A stretch of 5,223 nt of DNA from Rhodobiaceae bacterium (lineage in GTDB: Bacteria; Pseudomonadota; Alphaproteobacteria; Micropepsales; Micropepsaceae), in NCBI GenBank assembly GCA_009885515.1, contig VFKO01000585.1, positions 1 to 5,223 of the forward strand, read 5' to 3'. A model generated the notes under the pieces. That model saw only the letters and a list, made by a program, of their open reading frames with translations, ran no database searches and was not told where the DNA came from. Made by a program: the position numbers and the translations under genes. Below are positions 1 through 5,223 of the stretch, piece by piece (position 1 is the stretch's first letter; each line of letters begins with the position of its first letter).

Positions 1-246
1 ACCTACAGCGCCACGAAGGCCGCCCTCGATGCCCTGATCAAAACATACGCCGCAGAATGCGCGACGACGAAGACGCGCGTAAACCTGTTCAGCCCCGGCC
101 CAACCCGAACCGCCATGCGCGCCAAGGCGTTCCCAGGTGAGGATCCGGGCACGCTGCCTACGCCCGAAGACATCGCGCCCCAGATCGTCAAACTCGCTTT
201 GCCATCCGAAACCCGCAACGGCGAGATCATTGCGTACAAATGTTGA
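1..246 (+). CDS. Short-chain dehydrogenase/reductase (SDR), C-terminal part, YciK-like
   Basis: Frame 1 is open from the first base to a TGA at 244-246 and gives 81 residues; the start and the Rossmann nucleotide-binding half lie outside the window. The visible part begins TYSATKAAL, which holds the SDR catalytic YxxxK motif (Tyr2, Lys6 of the fragment). It continues into RVNLFSPGPTRTAMR, the usual strand and PG-T segment after the active-site helix that contacts the cofactor. SDRs use NAD(P)(H) to oxidise or reduce hydroxyl/keto groups; the substrate cannot be read from this part. The block with PGPTRTAMR, PGEDP and TPEDIAP resembles, from memory, the YciK-like SDRs common in Alphaproteobacteria. 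The end (NGEIIAYKC) is typical of the family, so the 3' end looks intact. The gene converges on der with 12 bp between stop codons. Family call is strong; subfamily is inference. Confidence 0.9.
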   Translation, partial: TYSATKAALDALIKTYAAECATTKTRVNLFSPGPTRTAMRAKAFPGEDPGTLPTPEDIAPQIVKLALPSETRNGEIIAYKC

Positions 247-258
247 TCCGCGAGCCGC

Positions 259-1611
259 TTACCACTTTTTCGCGAATGGGTTCTCGCTGACTTTTACTTT
301 CATACGGATTGGCACGCCGGTGAATCCGAAGGTCTCGCGCAGGCCGTTCATGAGATAGCGTGCGTAGTCGCTGGGCAATTCGCCGGCCTGGCTTGATGAA
401 ATTGCAAACGTGGGCGGGCGGGTGCGGGCTTGGGTGATGTAGCGGATCTTGATGCGTCGGCCTTTGGGCGCGGGCGGTGAATGGCGCTCGATCATCATGG
501 CCAGCCAGTCGTTCAGGCGATGGGTCGAGATACGCTTGTTCCAGATGTCGTGCTGTTTGACGATGGCGGGCATCAACAATTCAATCCCGTCCCCGGACAA
601 GGCCGAAATTGCGACGATCGGCACACCTTTCCATTGCGGCAGCAATTCATCGACACGCTTGGTCAGCGTGCGCAGCAGCTGCGCTTTGTCTTCAACCAGA
701 TCCCATTTGTTGACGGCTACGATCATGGCGCGGCCTTCGCGTTCGACCATATCGGCAATCTGCAAGTCCTGAGTTTCGAAAGGAATCGCCGCGTCGACGA
801 CGAGAATAACCAGCTCGGCCAATTTGATTTCGTCTATGGCAGCGGTTACCGAAAGTTTTTCCAGCTCCTCTTCAACTTTGGCTTTGCGACGCAGCCCGGC
901 GGTGTCGATGAGTTTGACTTTACGCCCTTCCCATTCCCATTCAGCCGCAACCGCATCGCGTGTGATGCCGGCCTCAGGCCCGGTGATCGAGCGCTCGCTG
1001 CCCAACAGCCTGTTCAACAGCGTGGACTTGCCGGCATTTGGCCGCCCGGTGATCGCAATCGTCAATGGGCGCTTGTAGGCTTCGGCTTCTTCATCGACAT
1101 CGGGCAAGCGCGCATCGTCGGGCGCAATTGCGATCAATGCTTCGTAGAGTTCTGGCAGTCCCGTGCCATGGGCTGCGGACAATGCCACCGGTTCGCCAAA
1201 GCCCAGACGCGACGCCTCGTTGATGGTGGTTTCAGAGGCGCGCGTGTCGGCTTTGTTGACCGCAAGGACAATCGGTTTTCCGCCGCGCCGCAACAGGCTG
1301 GCCACTTCCTGGTCGAAGGGCGTAACCCCATCGCGGCCATCGATGACAAAAATCAGCGCATCGGCATTCCTGATGGCGTCCATCGTTTGTTTTTGAATGC
1401 GCGCACTGAGATCGTCGCCCTTCTCGTCGTCCAGACCTGCTGTATCAAGAACGCGAAAGGCAAGATCGAGAAGGCGCGCTTCACCCTCACGCCAGTCCCG
1501 CGTTACACCTGGCGTATCATCGACAATCGCCGCACGGCTGCCCGTCAAACGGTTATAAAGCGTCGACTTGCCCACATTGGGACGTCCGGCAATCGCAACC
1601 GTGAAGACCAT
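259..1611 (-). CDS. der: Ribosome-assembly GTPase Der (EngA), tandem G domains plus KH-like domain
   Basis: Der is an essential cytoplasmic GTPase that helps mature the 50S ribosomal subunit. This 450-residue protein shows the diagnostic double GTPase layout. In domain 1: P-loop GRPNVGKST (9-17), switch I TPGVTRD (33-39), DTAG (56-59), NKAD (119-122) and SAAHGTG (145-151). An acidic linker follows (about 164-178). In domain 2: GRPNAGKST (189-197), GITRD (215-219), DTAG (236-239), NKWD (301-304) and SAL (336-338). The KH-like C-terminal domain covers about 360-450 and ends in a basic tail. All nucleotide-binding motifs are intact and the length is within the usual range. The ATG at 1609-1611 places the P-loop nine residues in, as normal, although no strong Shine-Dalgarno is visible. 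It is the last gene of the YfgM-like/bamB/der operon, 24 bp after bamB, so it probably relies on upstream transcription. Confidence 0.98.
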   Translation of the reverse strand: MVFTVAIAGRPNVGKSTLYNRLTGSRAAIVDDTPGVTRDWREGEARLLDLAFRVLDTAGLDDEKGDDLSARIQKQTMDAIRNADALIFVIDGRDGVTPFDQEVASLLRRGGKPIVLAVNKADTRASETTINEASRLGFGEPVALSAAHGTGLPELYEALIAIAPDDARLPDVDEEAEAYKRPLTIAITGRPNAGKSTLLNRLLGSERSITGPEAGITRDAVAAEWEWEGRKVKLIDTAGLRRKAKVEEELEKLSVTAAIDEIKLAELVILVVDAAIPFETQDLQIADMVEREGRAMIVAVNKWDLVEDKAQLLRTLTKRVDELLPQWKGVPIVAISALSGDGIELLMPAIVKQHDIWNKRISTHRLNDWLAMMIERHSPPAPKGRRIKIRYITQARTRPPTFAISSSQAGELPSDYARYLMNGLRETFGFTGVPIRMKVKVSENPFAKKW

Positions 1612-1635
1612 GGCAACATCAAGCAGATCGCGCGC

Positions 1636-2988
1636 CTACTTCAGCGCGGTCAAGGTCCCGTCATCGGTGAGTATGTATACAAAATTGTCGGCCACGACCG
1701 GCGCTATGAAGGCCTTGTCCGGAATGTCTATCTGGCCCAGCACTTCGCCAGTGTAGGGCGACATAGAAACCGCGTAGCCTTCGGACGATACGATCAAGAG
1801 CCGGTCTGAGACCAGCACTGGCCCCGACCACGACACCGCACCACGGCGCGCCTTGACATCACGATAGGCGTCGAGTTGATGAATCCAGCGCACGCGCCCA
1901 TCGGCCCGGCGGACGCATAGCACCTGCGCGTCGTCTGTAATCACATACAAATAGTCGCCTGCAACCCACGGCCGCTGCGTCCCGCCGACGTCGATCGTCC
2001 AGGCGCGCTCGCCGGTTCGAATGTCAATCGCAACCAGGCGCCCGGCGTGACTGTTGGCAAACACCATGCCGCGATCAACGACGGGGCGTCCGGAAATATC
2101 AGACAGCGACGACAGCGGTGTCAGGCCACCGCTGCGGGCCAGCGTATCGCTCCACGACGAACGGCCATTGCGAACATTGAGCGCGAACAGTTCACCCGAG
2201 GTGTAAGGGACAATCACAGTATCGCCTGATACAGCGACGCTGTTGGAACCGAGAATGCCTGCAGATTCGGCAATGCCACGGTGATCCCACAACACGCGCC
2301 CGTCATCTGCAGCCAGCGCCAAAAGCTGATTTTCCTGTGTCGCGACAAAAACGCGGCCGCCATTGACGACGGGTGCGGCACGAAACGGAACCGTCGCCAT
2401 GCGGCGCCACAGTTCTTTGCCGGTGTTGGCATCGAGCGCCGAGACAAAGCCAAAGCCTGTGGACACAAACAGCCTGCCCGCGTCAAAAGCGACGCCGCCG
2501 CCAAATCCTTCTTCTGAATCTTCATCTTCGGGCGTGAGATTGACTTCCCATAGCCTGTCGCCGCTCTTGGCATCATAGGCGGAAACCTGAACCTCGGAAT
2601 CGAGTACAAATATTTTTCCGCCTGCAACGACCGGCGATGACGTCAGGCGCGTACTGGACGATGAACCCGCGCCAATGCTTTTGTTCCATATGTCGTTCAA
2701 GCCGCCTGTAGCCGAGAGATGATGCATCGCATTGTCGGCGTAACCGCCGGGTTGCGGCCACTCGGCGTTGACGACGGGTTTGGGAAGCTTCACCGCTTCA
2801 TTGGCGAGCTTGGGATCGGTTTCGACCGCTGCGGCCTTGGGCAGCACCGCGATTCGTTCGCCGCGAATATCTACTTTCGTGCCGGGGGTAATGAACTGGT
2901 CAAGCGTTTCGCAGGCGCCAAGGATCAGCGTGCTCGCAAGCAATAGGCTCGCGGCCGCCAATGTCGTCGGATTGGGGCGGAATGTCAT
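1636..2988 (-). CDS. bamB: Outer-membrane assembly lipoprotein BamB, PQQ-type beta-propeller
   Basis: BamB is a periplasmic lipoprotein of the BAM complex, which folds and inserts beta-barrel proteins into the outer membrane; it binds BamA. The 450-residue product starts with a lipoprotein signal: a hydrophobic stretch (about 9-23) and lipobox LGAC with the acylated cysteine at 26. Residue +2 is Glu, not Asp, which by the Lol rule suggests the outer membrane. After a linker (about 27-75) come repeated propeller blades from about 75 to the end, each ending in an [A/V]xDxxTGxxxW-like pattern. Examples are SAYDAKSGDRLW, SALDANTGKELW, LALAADDGRVLW, VAIDIRTGERAW and CVRRADGRVRW. These repeats look like PQQ-enzyme blades but form a structural propeller; no dehydrogenase features are seen. 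Eight blades are plausible. It starts at ATG 2986-2988, 35 bp after the TPR gene, with a weak purine-rich upstream sequence. The neighbours on both sides strongly support bamB rather than another propeller protein. Confidence 0.95.
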   Translation of the reverse strand: MTFRPNPTTLAAASLLLASTLILGACETLDQFITPGTKVDIRGERIAVLPKAAAVETDPKLANEAVKLPKPVVNAEWPQPGGYADNAMHHLSATGGLNDIWNKSIGAGSSSSTRLTSSPVVAGGKIFVLDSEVQVSAYDAKSGDRLWEVNLTPEDEDSEEGFGGGVAFDAGRLFVSTGFGFVSALDANTGKELWRRMATVPFRAAPVVNGGRVFVATQENQLLALAADDGRVLWDHRGIAESAGILGSNSVAVSGDTVIVPYTSGELFALNVRNGRSSWSDTLARSGGLTPLSSLSDISGRPVVDRGMVFANSHAGRLVAIDIRTGERAWTIDVGGTQRPWVAGDYLYVITDDAQVLCVRRADGRVRWIHQLDAYRDVKARRGAVSWSGPVLVSDRLLIVSSEGYAVSMSPYTGEVLGQIDIPDKAFIAPVVADNFVYILTDDGTLTALK

Positions 2989-3023
2989 TTCTTGTCTCGT
3001 TCGCTTGCGTTGGGGCCCGGGCG

Positions 3024-3818
3024 TCAGGGCGATGGGGACTGAAGGGGGTCGGGCAAAATTGGAGCGTCGGCTGGGCCCAGCAGACTGCTCGGCGGTGCAG
3101 GCTCGGCCGGGAATAGCATCGAACCCGGTTGAGTCGCAGGCGCAGCAGGCAGTTTCTTGAGGTTGGTCAACGTCAATCCACCTTCGATGAGCGCTTTCAT
3201 TTCTGTCGCCCGGCGCTTGGTAGTGGCGGGTGCCGATGGCGTCGCATCAATCTGCGCATACAATTTCAACGCATCGTCTTTCTTGCCCGCGCGCCACGAC
3301 GCATAAGCCAGCAGCTCCATCCCCATTACGCGCCAGGGACCACTGCCGGCCGCGATCGAATCGATTCGCTTTTTTGTGTCGTCGAGTGAGGCGGTTTCAA
3401 TCGTGAGCAAGCTGGCACGCAAAACGGCGTAATCGCGAAACAGCGGGTCTGATGTTGCGCGGAAGATTTCCTCGTAGAGTTTCAGCGCCGTTTTCTGCTC
3501 TCCCAATTCGACTCGCAGTGCGGCTTCCTGGAATTTTGCCAATAAAGCATAGCCGCTAGTGCCGTCAGCACTCACCTTCGCGAGGCGTTCAGCCGATGCC
3601 TTTTTGTCGTCGTTATCAAGCAGAGCCAGAGCCGCATCGAATCCGCGCGATGAGGCGCTGACCTGTTGGGCATCCCAGTACGTCCAGCCTTGATATCCGG
3701 CTACGGCCAGAATCAGTGCCAGCGCTCCGCCAATTGCCGGAATACGGTACCTCGCCCAGAGTTTCGCCATTTGCTCGCGGCGATATTCTTCTTCAACTTC
3801 TTGGAATACATCGCTCAC
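3024..3818 (-). CDS. YfgM-like tetratricopeptide-repeat inner-membrane protein
   Basis: This 264-residue protein has a short charged cytoplasmic N-terminus (SDVFQEVEEEYRREQ), one transmembrane helix at about 27-47, and a helical periplasmic domain. Alanine/leucine-rich helix pairs at about 88-120 (YALLAKFQEAALRVELG, then TALKLYEEI) and 160-190 (GPWR, then LAYASWRAGKKDDALKLY) look like TPR repeats of the YfgM/TPR_21 type. The C-terminus (about 220-264) is rich in Pro, Ala and Ser and probably disordered. In E. coli, YfgM associates with the SecYEG translocon and periplasmic chaperones; a similar role here is inferred from architecture and from the gene's place immediately upstream of bamB and der. 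The start codon is GTG (3816-3818), chosen because the conserved N-terminus begins there; no good Shine-Dalgarno precedes it, so translation may be modest. It is probably the first gene of the operon. Confidence 0.9.
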   Translation of the reverse strand: MSDVFQEVEEEYRREQMAKLWARYRIPAIGGALALILAVAGYQGWTYWDAQQVSASSRGFDAALALLDNDDKKASAERLAKVSADGTSGYALLAKFQEAALRVELGEQKTALKLYEEIFRATSDPLFRDYAVLRASLLTIETASLDDTKKRIDSIAAGSGPWRVMGMELLAYASWRAGKKDDALKLYAQIDATPSAPATTKRRATEMKALIEGGLTLTNLKKLPAAPATQPGSMLFPAEPAPPSSLLGPADAPILPDPLQSPSP

Positions 3819-3866
3819 GCAGGTTTTTTACCGCTCTAAATCGACTGGTACGAAAGTGAGGGCCAG

Positions 3867-3904
3867 ACATTAGCTATGATATTCCGGTGCTGCAATCGGA
3901 AGAC
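3867..3904 (-). promoter_or_regulatory. Possible promoter of the YfgM-like/bamB/der operon
   Basis: Read on the minus strand, this stretch contains TATCAT (3881-3876), five of six matches to the sigma-70 -10 box, but its spaced -35 partner (GTCTTC, 17 bp upstream) is poor. An alternative pair is TTGCAG (3895-3890) and TAATGT (3872-3867), 17 bp apart and each only three of six matches. Either would start transcription about 40-50 nt before the GTG codon, a reasonable leader length. The position favours a promoter; the individual boxes are weak. Confidence 0.3.
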
Positions 3905-3945
3905 GAACGATTCCCGCGAATTCAGAGAATATGGCCGAATCGTTC
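3905..3945. repeat. Perfect 9-bp inverted repeat GAACGATTC / GAATCGTTC
   Basis: The left arm GAACGATTC (3905-3913) and right arm GAATCGTTC (3937-3945) are exact reverse complements, separated by 23 nt that include a GAATTC palindrome. The repeat lies 87-127 bp upstream of the TPR gene's GTG, just upstream of the candidate promoter, where an activator or repressor could bind. Each arm contains a GANTC sequence, the site methylated by CcrM in many Alphaproteobacteria. A DNA operator or a cruciform/hairpin are both possible; no factor can be named. Confidence 0.5.
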
Positions 3946-3956
3946 ATTAACTTGTC

Positions 3957-3980
3957 ATTTACACAAGTCTGCGTGTAAAT
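3957..3980. promoter_or_regulatory. Operator-like inverted repeat ATTTACAC-N8-GTGTAAAT
   Basis: Two perfect 8-bp arms, ATTTACAC (3957-3964) and GTGTAAAT (3973-3980), flank an 8-nt centre. Arm centres lie 16 bp apart, about one and a half helical turns, so the geometry is symmetrical but not the simplest one-turn arrangement. An A/T-rich symmetrical site of this size in a divergent regulatory region fits a dimeric regulator, although a small RNA hairpin cannot be excluded. There is no U-run behind it on either strand, which argues against a terminator. The regulator is unknown. Confidence 0.5.
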
Positions 3981-3985
3981 AACAT

Positions 3986-3995
3986 CTCTCGAGAG
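3986..3995. repeat. 10-bp palindrome CTCTCGAGAG
   Basis: A perfect palindrome without spacer (CTCTC/GAGAG) lies 5 bp after the preceding inverted repeat. Short palindromes of this size occur by chance, so its meaning rests only on its place next to two longer symmetrical elements. Confidence 0.35.
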
Positions 3996-4108
3996 GCGGG
4001 CACATCGCTCAGCACCTCAAAATCCCAGAAAATCGAGCTTTGAGCACTACCCCTAGCTGAGCTCCCCGGGTAACAGCCACTGCATATGTGTCTTTGATGC
4101 AAGGGTTC

Positions 4109-4114
4109 TATAAT
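4109..4114 (+). promoter_or_regulatory. Candidate -10 box (TATAAT) of the barrel-protein gene
   Basis: The sequence is an exact match to the sigma-70 -10 consensus, placed 120 bp before the ATG at 4235. No TTGACA-like -35 is found at 15-19 bp spacing and there is no extended-10 TG, so the promoter would need an activator or is a chance match. If used, it gives a leader of roughly 110-115 nt that contains the hairpin at 4174-4196. Confidence 0.35.
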
Positions 4115-4173
4115 CTTTGCCCCAGACAATTGCTCTTCACCAAGACTAGCCCATAGTACGGGCACACGAAGCA

Positions 4174-4222
4174 GCTAACCGGCAGAAGGGGTTAGCGAAT
4201 CGTGTGGTGAAAACGGGTTAGC
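4174..4222 (+). promoter_or_regulatory. Leader hairpin with duplicated 3' arm next to the ribosome binding site
   Basis: GCTAACC (4174-4180) is perfectly complementary to GGTTAGC at 4190-4196 (9-nt loop) and again to GGTTAGC at 4216-4222 (35-nt loop). The two right arms belong to a 9-bp direct repeat, GGGTTAGCG, at 4189-4197 and 4215-4223. The second copy directly abuts the Shine-Dalgarno GGGGA (4223-4227), seven bases before the ATG. In RNA this allows two mutually exclusive stems, one of them touching the ribosome site. In DNA it could be three half-sites for a regulator. Either role is inference; the repeats themselves are exact. Confidence 0.5.
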
Positions 4223-4234
4223 GGGGAAAGCACG

Positions 4235-4804
4235 ATGAAGCGTGCACTGACCATTTTAGCGGTGACTGCGGCGGGTGCCCTTGGGGCATCTGCGTCTGCG
4301 CGCGCCGATGAAGAGGTCAAGGCTGATCGCATTCTCAACTCGATCTACAGCAGCTTGGGTATGGCTGAAGCCGCTCCTGAAATCGAAACCAGCCGCAATG
4401 GTTTCTTCGTTGGCGTGCATTCCGGGCTTGGCGCTGAAAGCGGATTGGCACCGGCGGCCGCAGGCATGTTGATCCCTCTTGATATCGATGACCGCGCCGA
4501 TTCGATTACGGCGAACGGCTATTATGTCTACACAACCGATTGGTCGCTTGGGACGTATGTCGGCGGCGGGTTTGGCAAATTCAATCTCAGCGACGATCCT
4601 CTTTTGAACCCGGCGTTGCCGCGCGGTCATCTCGCGGTACAGGGCATGGCAGGACTGACCTATTCGTTCACGCCGTCGATGGTTCTGGGGCTTGAGTATC
4701 GCTTCTCTGAATCGGTGCAGAACAATAATTTCTCGTCGACGACATTGCCGCCAGGCGAACAAGACCAGAGCGTGACTTTGCGCTTCGACTTTCTGCTGAA
4801 CTAA
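4235..4804 (+). CDS. Secreted, probable outer-membrane beta-barrel protein
   Basis: The 189-residue product has a clear Sec signal peptide: MKR, a hydrophobic core to about residue 17, and a likely cleavage site ARA|DEE after residue 24. The mature part starts with a short helical segment (25-50) and then shows alternating aromatic/glycine strands typical of outer-membrane barrels. Examples are NGFFVGVHSGLG (55-66), NGYYVYTTDWSLGTYVGGGFGKF (94-116, in two strands), VQGMAGLTYSF (135-145), MVLGLEYRFSES (149-160) and QSVTLRFDF (178-186). It resembles the small OmpA-like/porin-like barrel superfamily, with perhaps 6-8 strands. The last strand ends in Phe186 but is followed by Leu-Leu-Asn, so the usual terminal aromatic is not the last residue. 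A good ribosome site (GGGGA 4223-4227) fixes the ATG. The function (structural, adhesion, lipid handling) cannot be told. It is a plausible client of the BAM complex encoded across the intergenic region. Confidence 0.8.
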   Translation: MKRALTILAVTAAGALGASASARADEEVKADRILNSIYSSLGMAEAAPEIETSRNGFFVGVHSGLGAESGLAPAAAGMLIPLDIDDRADSITANGYYVYTTDWSLGTYVGGGFGKFNLSDDPLLNPALPRGHLAVQGMAGLTYSFTPSMVLGLEYRFSESVQNNNFSSTTLPPGEQDQSVTLRFDFLLN

Positions 4805-4811
4805 TTTTGGT

Positions 4812-5084
4812 TTACGCAATTATCCTGCGTGCTATCCGCCACAAGAAAAACAGCGCCACAACGGTCAGTCCGTAACTGAACGCCAGCGCCAGATCACGCG
4901 GCAGCTGCAAAGCAACCGCCGCGTTGGTAGCGCCGACAAAAATTGCGGTGCCGCCGCCCACGAAAATCAGAGCAAAGAGCGGGTAAGCGACAATGAACGG
5001 GATCGATTGACGCTTGATCTGAACCACGCGCAAGGCCAGGTACAACGCCAGCACGCCGACGGCGATCCATAAATAATCCGTCAT
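4812..5084 (-). CDS. Small three-helix inner-membrane protein of unknown function
   Basis: This 90-residue protein is strongly hydrophobic, with probable transmembrane helices at about 3-21, 29-52 and 65-82. Basic patches follow helix 1 (R19, K24, R25) and the last helix (R83, R86, R87), so by the positive-inside rule the loop after helix 1 and the C-terminus are likely cytoplasmic, with the N-terminus outside. No catalytic or metal-binding motif is visible and I do not recognise the family. The ATG at 5082-5084 is preceded by AAGG at a spacing of 6 nt, supporting the start. It lies 16 bp after the stop of the partial upstream gene on the same strand, so the two are probably co-transcribed. 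Its stop is 7 bp from that of the converging barrel gene. The three-helix pattern and ribosome site make a real gene likely despite the small size. Confidence 0.75.
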   Translation of the reverse strand: MTDYLWIAVGVLALYLALRVVQIKRQSIPFIVAYPLFALIFVGGGTAIFVGATNAAVALQLPRDLALAFSYGLTVVALFFLWRIARRIIA

Positions 5085-5100
5085 CGGCGCCTTGCTCTGA

Positions 5101-5223
5101 TCAATTGATAGCAGATTTCTTGACCACGCCGGTGCCCAGCGGCAGCTCGATGAGTGTGCCGTCGCGCGACATCATCCAATCGCCATCGCGCGCCTCATCA
5201 ACGCCGCGCGTGAATATGCGCTC
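5101..5223 (-). CDS. C-terminal fragment of an unidentified protein
   Basis: On the minus strand the frame is open from the window edge to a TGA at 5103-5101, giving 40 residues; the N-terminal part is outside. The fragment begins ERIFTRGVDEARDGDW, then has MMSRDG, and ends GTLIELPLGTGVVKKSAIN. It is soluble-looking, mixed in charge, without transmembrane helix or known motif, and too short to assign. Its reality is supported by the protein-like composition and by the 16-bp gap, with a ribosome site, to the downstream membrane-protein gene. The full gene to the right would be needed to name it. Confidence 0.65.
   Translation of the reverse strand, partial: ERIFTRGVDEARDGDWMMSRDGTLIELPLGTGVVKKSAIN

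Larger units (their letters stand above)
3819..4234. other. Divergent intergenic region without a convincing gene
   Basis: These 416 bp separate the divergent starts of the YfgM-like/bamB/der operon and the barrel-protein gene. The stretch is visibly richer in A+T than its flanks and has no open frame with protein-like composition. It holds a weak promoter-like segment near the operon start, two perfect inverted repeats, a 10-bp palindrome, a perfect TATAAT and a leader hairpin; these are listed separately where they can be supported. In the middle part (about 4007-4062) short complementary segments nest: GCTCAG 4007-4012 with CTGAGC 4057-4062, and CTCAAA 4016-4021 with TTTGAG 4039-4044. They lack a U-run and match no RNA family I recognise. 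No tRNA or known riboswitch was recognised. Confidence 0.75.

Noticed and set aside
481..1809. Long plus-strand open frame of 442 codons opposite der and the end of bamB
   Set aside because: It runs antisense across two well-identified genes and the gap between them, and its product has no recognisable domain and a shadow-like composition (many Arg, Gln, Phe). It is explained by codon bias of the opposite strand.
1636..2988. Quinoprotein (PQQ) dehydrogenase instead of BamB
   Set aside because: The blades match PQQ-type repeats, but the lipobox, the 450-residue length and the place between the YfgM-like gene and der all point to BamB.
4099..4120. Small stem GCAAGG / CTTTGC around TATAAT as a tRNA T-arm or RNA element
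   Set aside because: There is no acceptor stem, D-arm or anticodon arm around it. The stem contains a G-U pair and is short, so it is most likely chance.
3959..4165. Minus-strand open frame of 68 codons in the intergenic region
   Set aside because: It begins with GTG, has no clear ribosome site, its stop lies within an inverted repeat, and the composition is unlike the neighbouring proteins. A small real gene cannot be fully excluded but is not supported.
4256..4819. Minus-strand open frame of 187 codons opposite the barrel gene
   Set aside because: The plus-strand frame has a signal peptide, a ribosome site and beta-strand periodicity. The antisense product is rich in Arg and His with no domain pattern, and it would overlap the 3' end of the 90-residue membrane-protein gene.
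4814..4830. Hairpin ACGCA-N7-TGCGT as terminator between the converging genes
   Set aside because: The stem is only 5 bp, it overlaps the stop codon of the minus-strand gene, and no U-run follows on either strand.

Overview
The window looks like chromosomal DNA of an alphaproteobacterium. The evidence is the moderately high GC content, the style of the proteins (a YciK-like short-chain dehydrogenase, a Der GTPase with GRPNAGKST in its second domain, and a TPR membrane protein with a GPWR motif), and the gene order TPR protein - BamB - Der, which is conserved in Proteobacteria. Genus or family cannot be fixed from the sequence alone. No mobile element, CRISPR array, tRNA or rRNA was seen.

Layout. 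Positions 1-246 (+) hold the 3' end of a short-chain dehydrogenase/reductase. Tail to tail with it, after a 12-bp gap, lies a three-gene minus-strand operon read from 3818 down to 259: a YfgM-like TPR membrane protein (GTG start), the outer-membrane lipoprotein BamB, and the ribosome-assembly GTPase Der. The gaps inside the operon are 35 and 24 bp. A 416-bp gene-free divergent region (3819-4234) follows. It carries two perfect inverted repeats, a short palindrome, a perfect TATAAT box, and a small hairpin with a repeated arm just before the next start codon. Positions 4235-4804 (+) encode a secreted, probably outer-membrane beta-barrel protein. It converges, with a 7-bp gap, on a minus-strand pair: a 90-residue three-helix membrane protein (5084-4812), preceded 16 bp upstream by the C-terminal end of an unidentified protein that runs off the window.

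How the genes fit together. The operon theme is the cell envelope and ribosome assembly. The YfgM-like protein is expected to act at the inner membrane next to the Sec translocon and periplasmic chaperones. BamB is expected to act in the BAM complex that inserts outer-membrane barrels. Der acts in maturation of the large ribosomal subunit. The divergent barrel gene is a plausible BAM client and shares the regulatory region, but co-regulation is only inferred.

I found no convincing undescribed multi-gene system. The coding content is mostly housekeeping. The parts most worth a second look are the structured intergenic region, above all the GCTAACC/GGTTAGC leader of the barrel gene, and the two small unassigned proteins at the right end.
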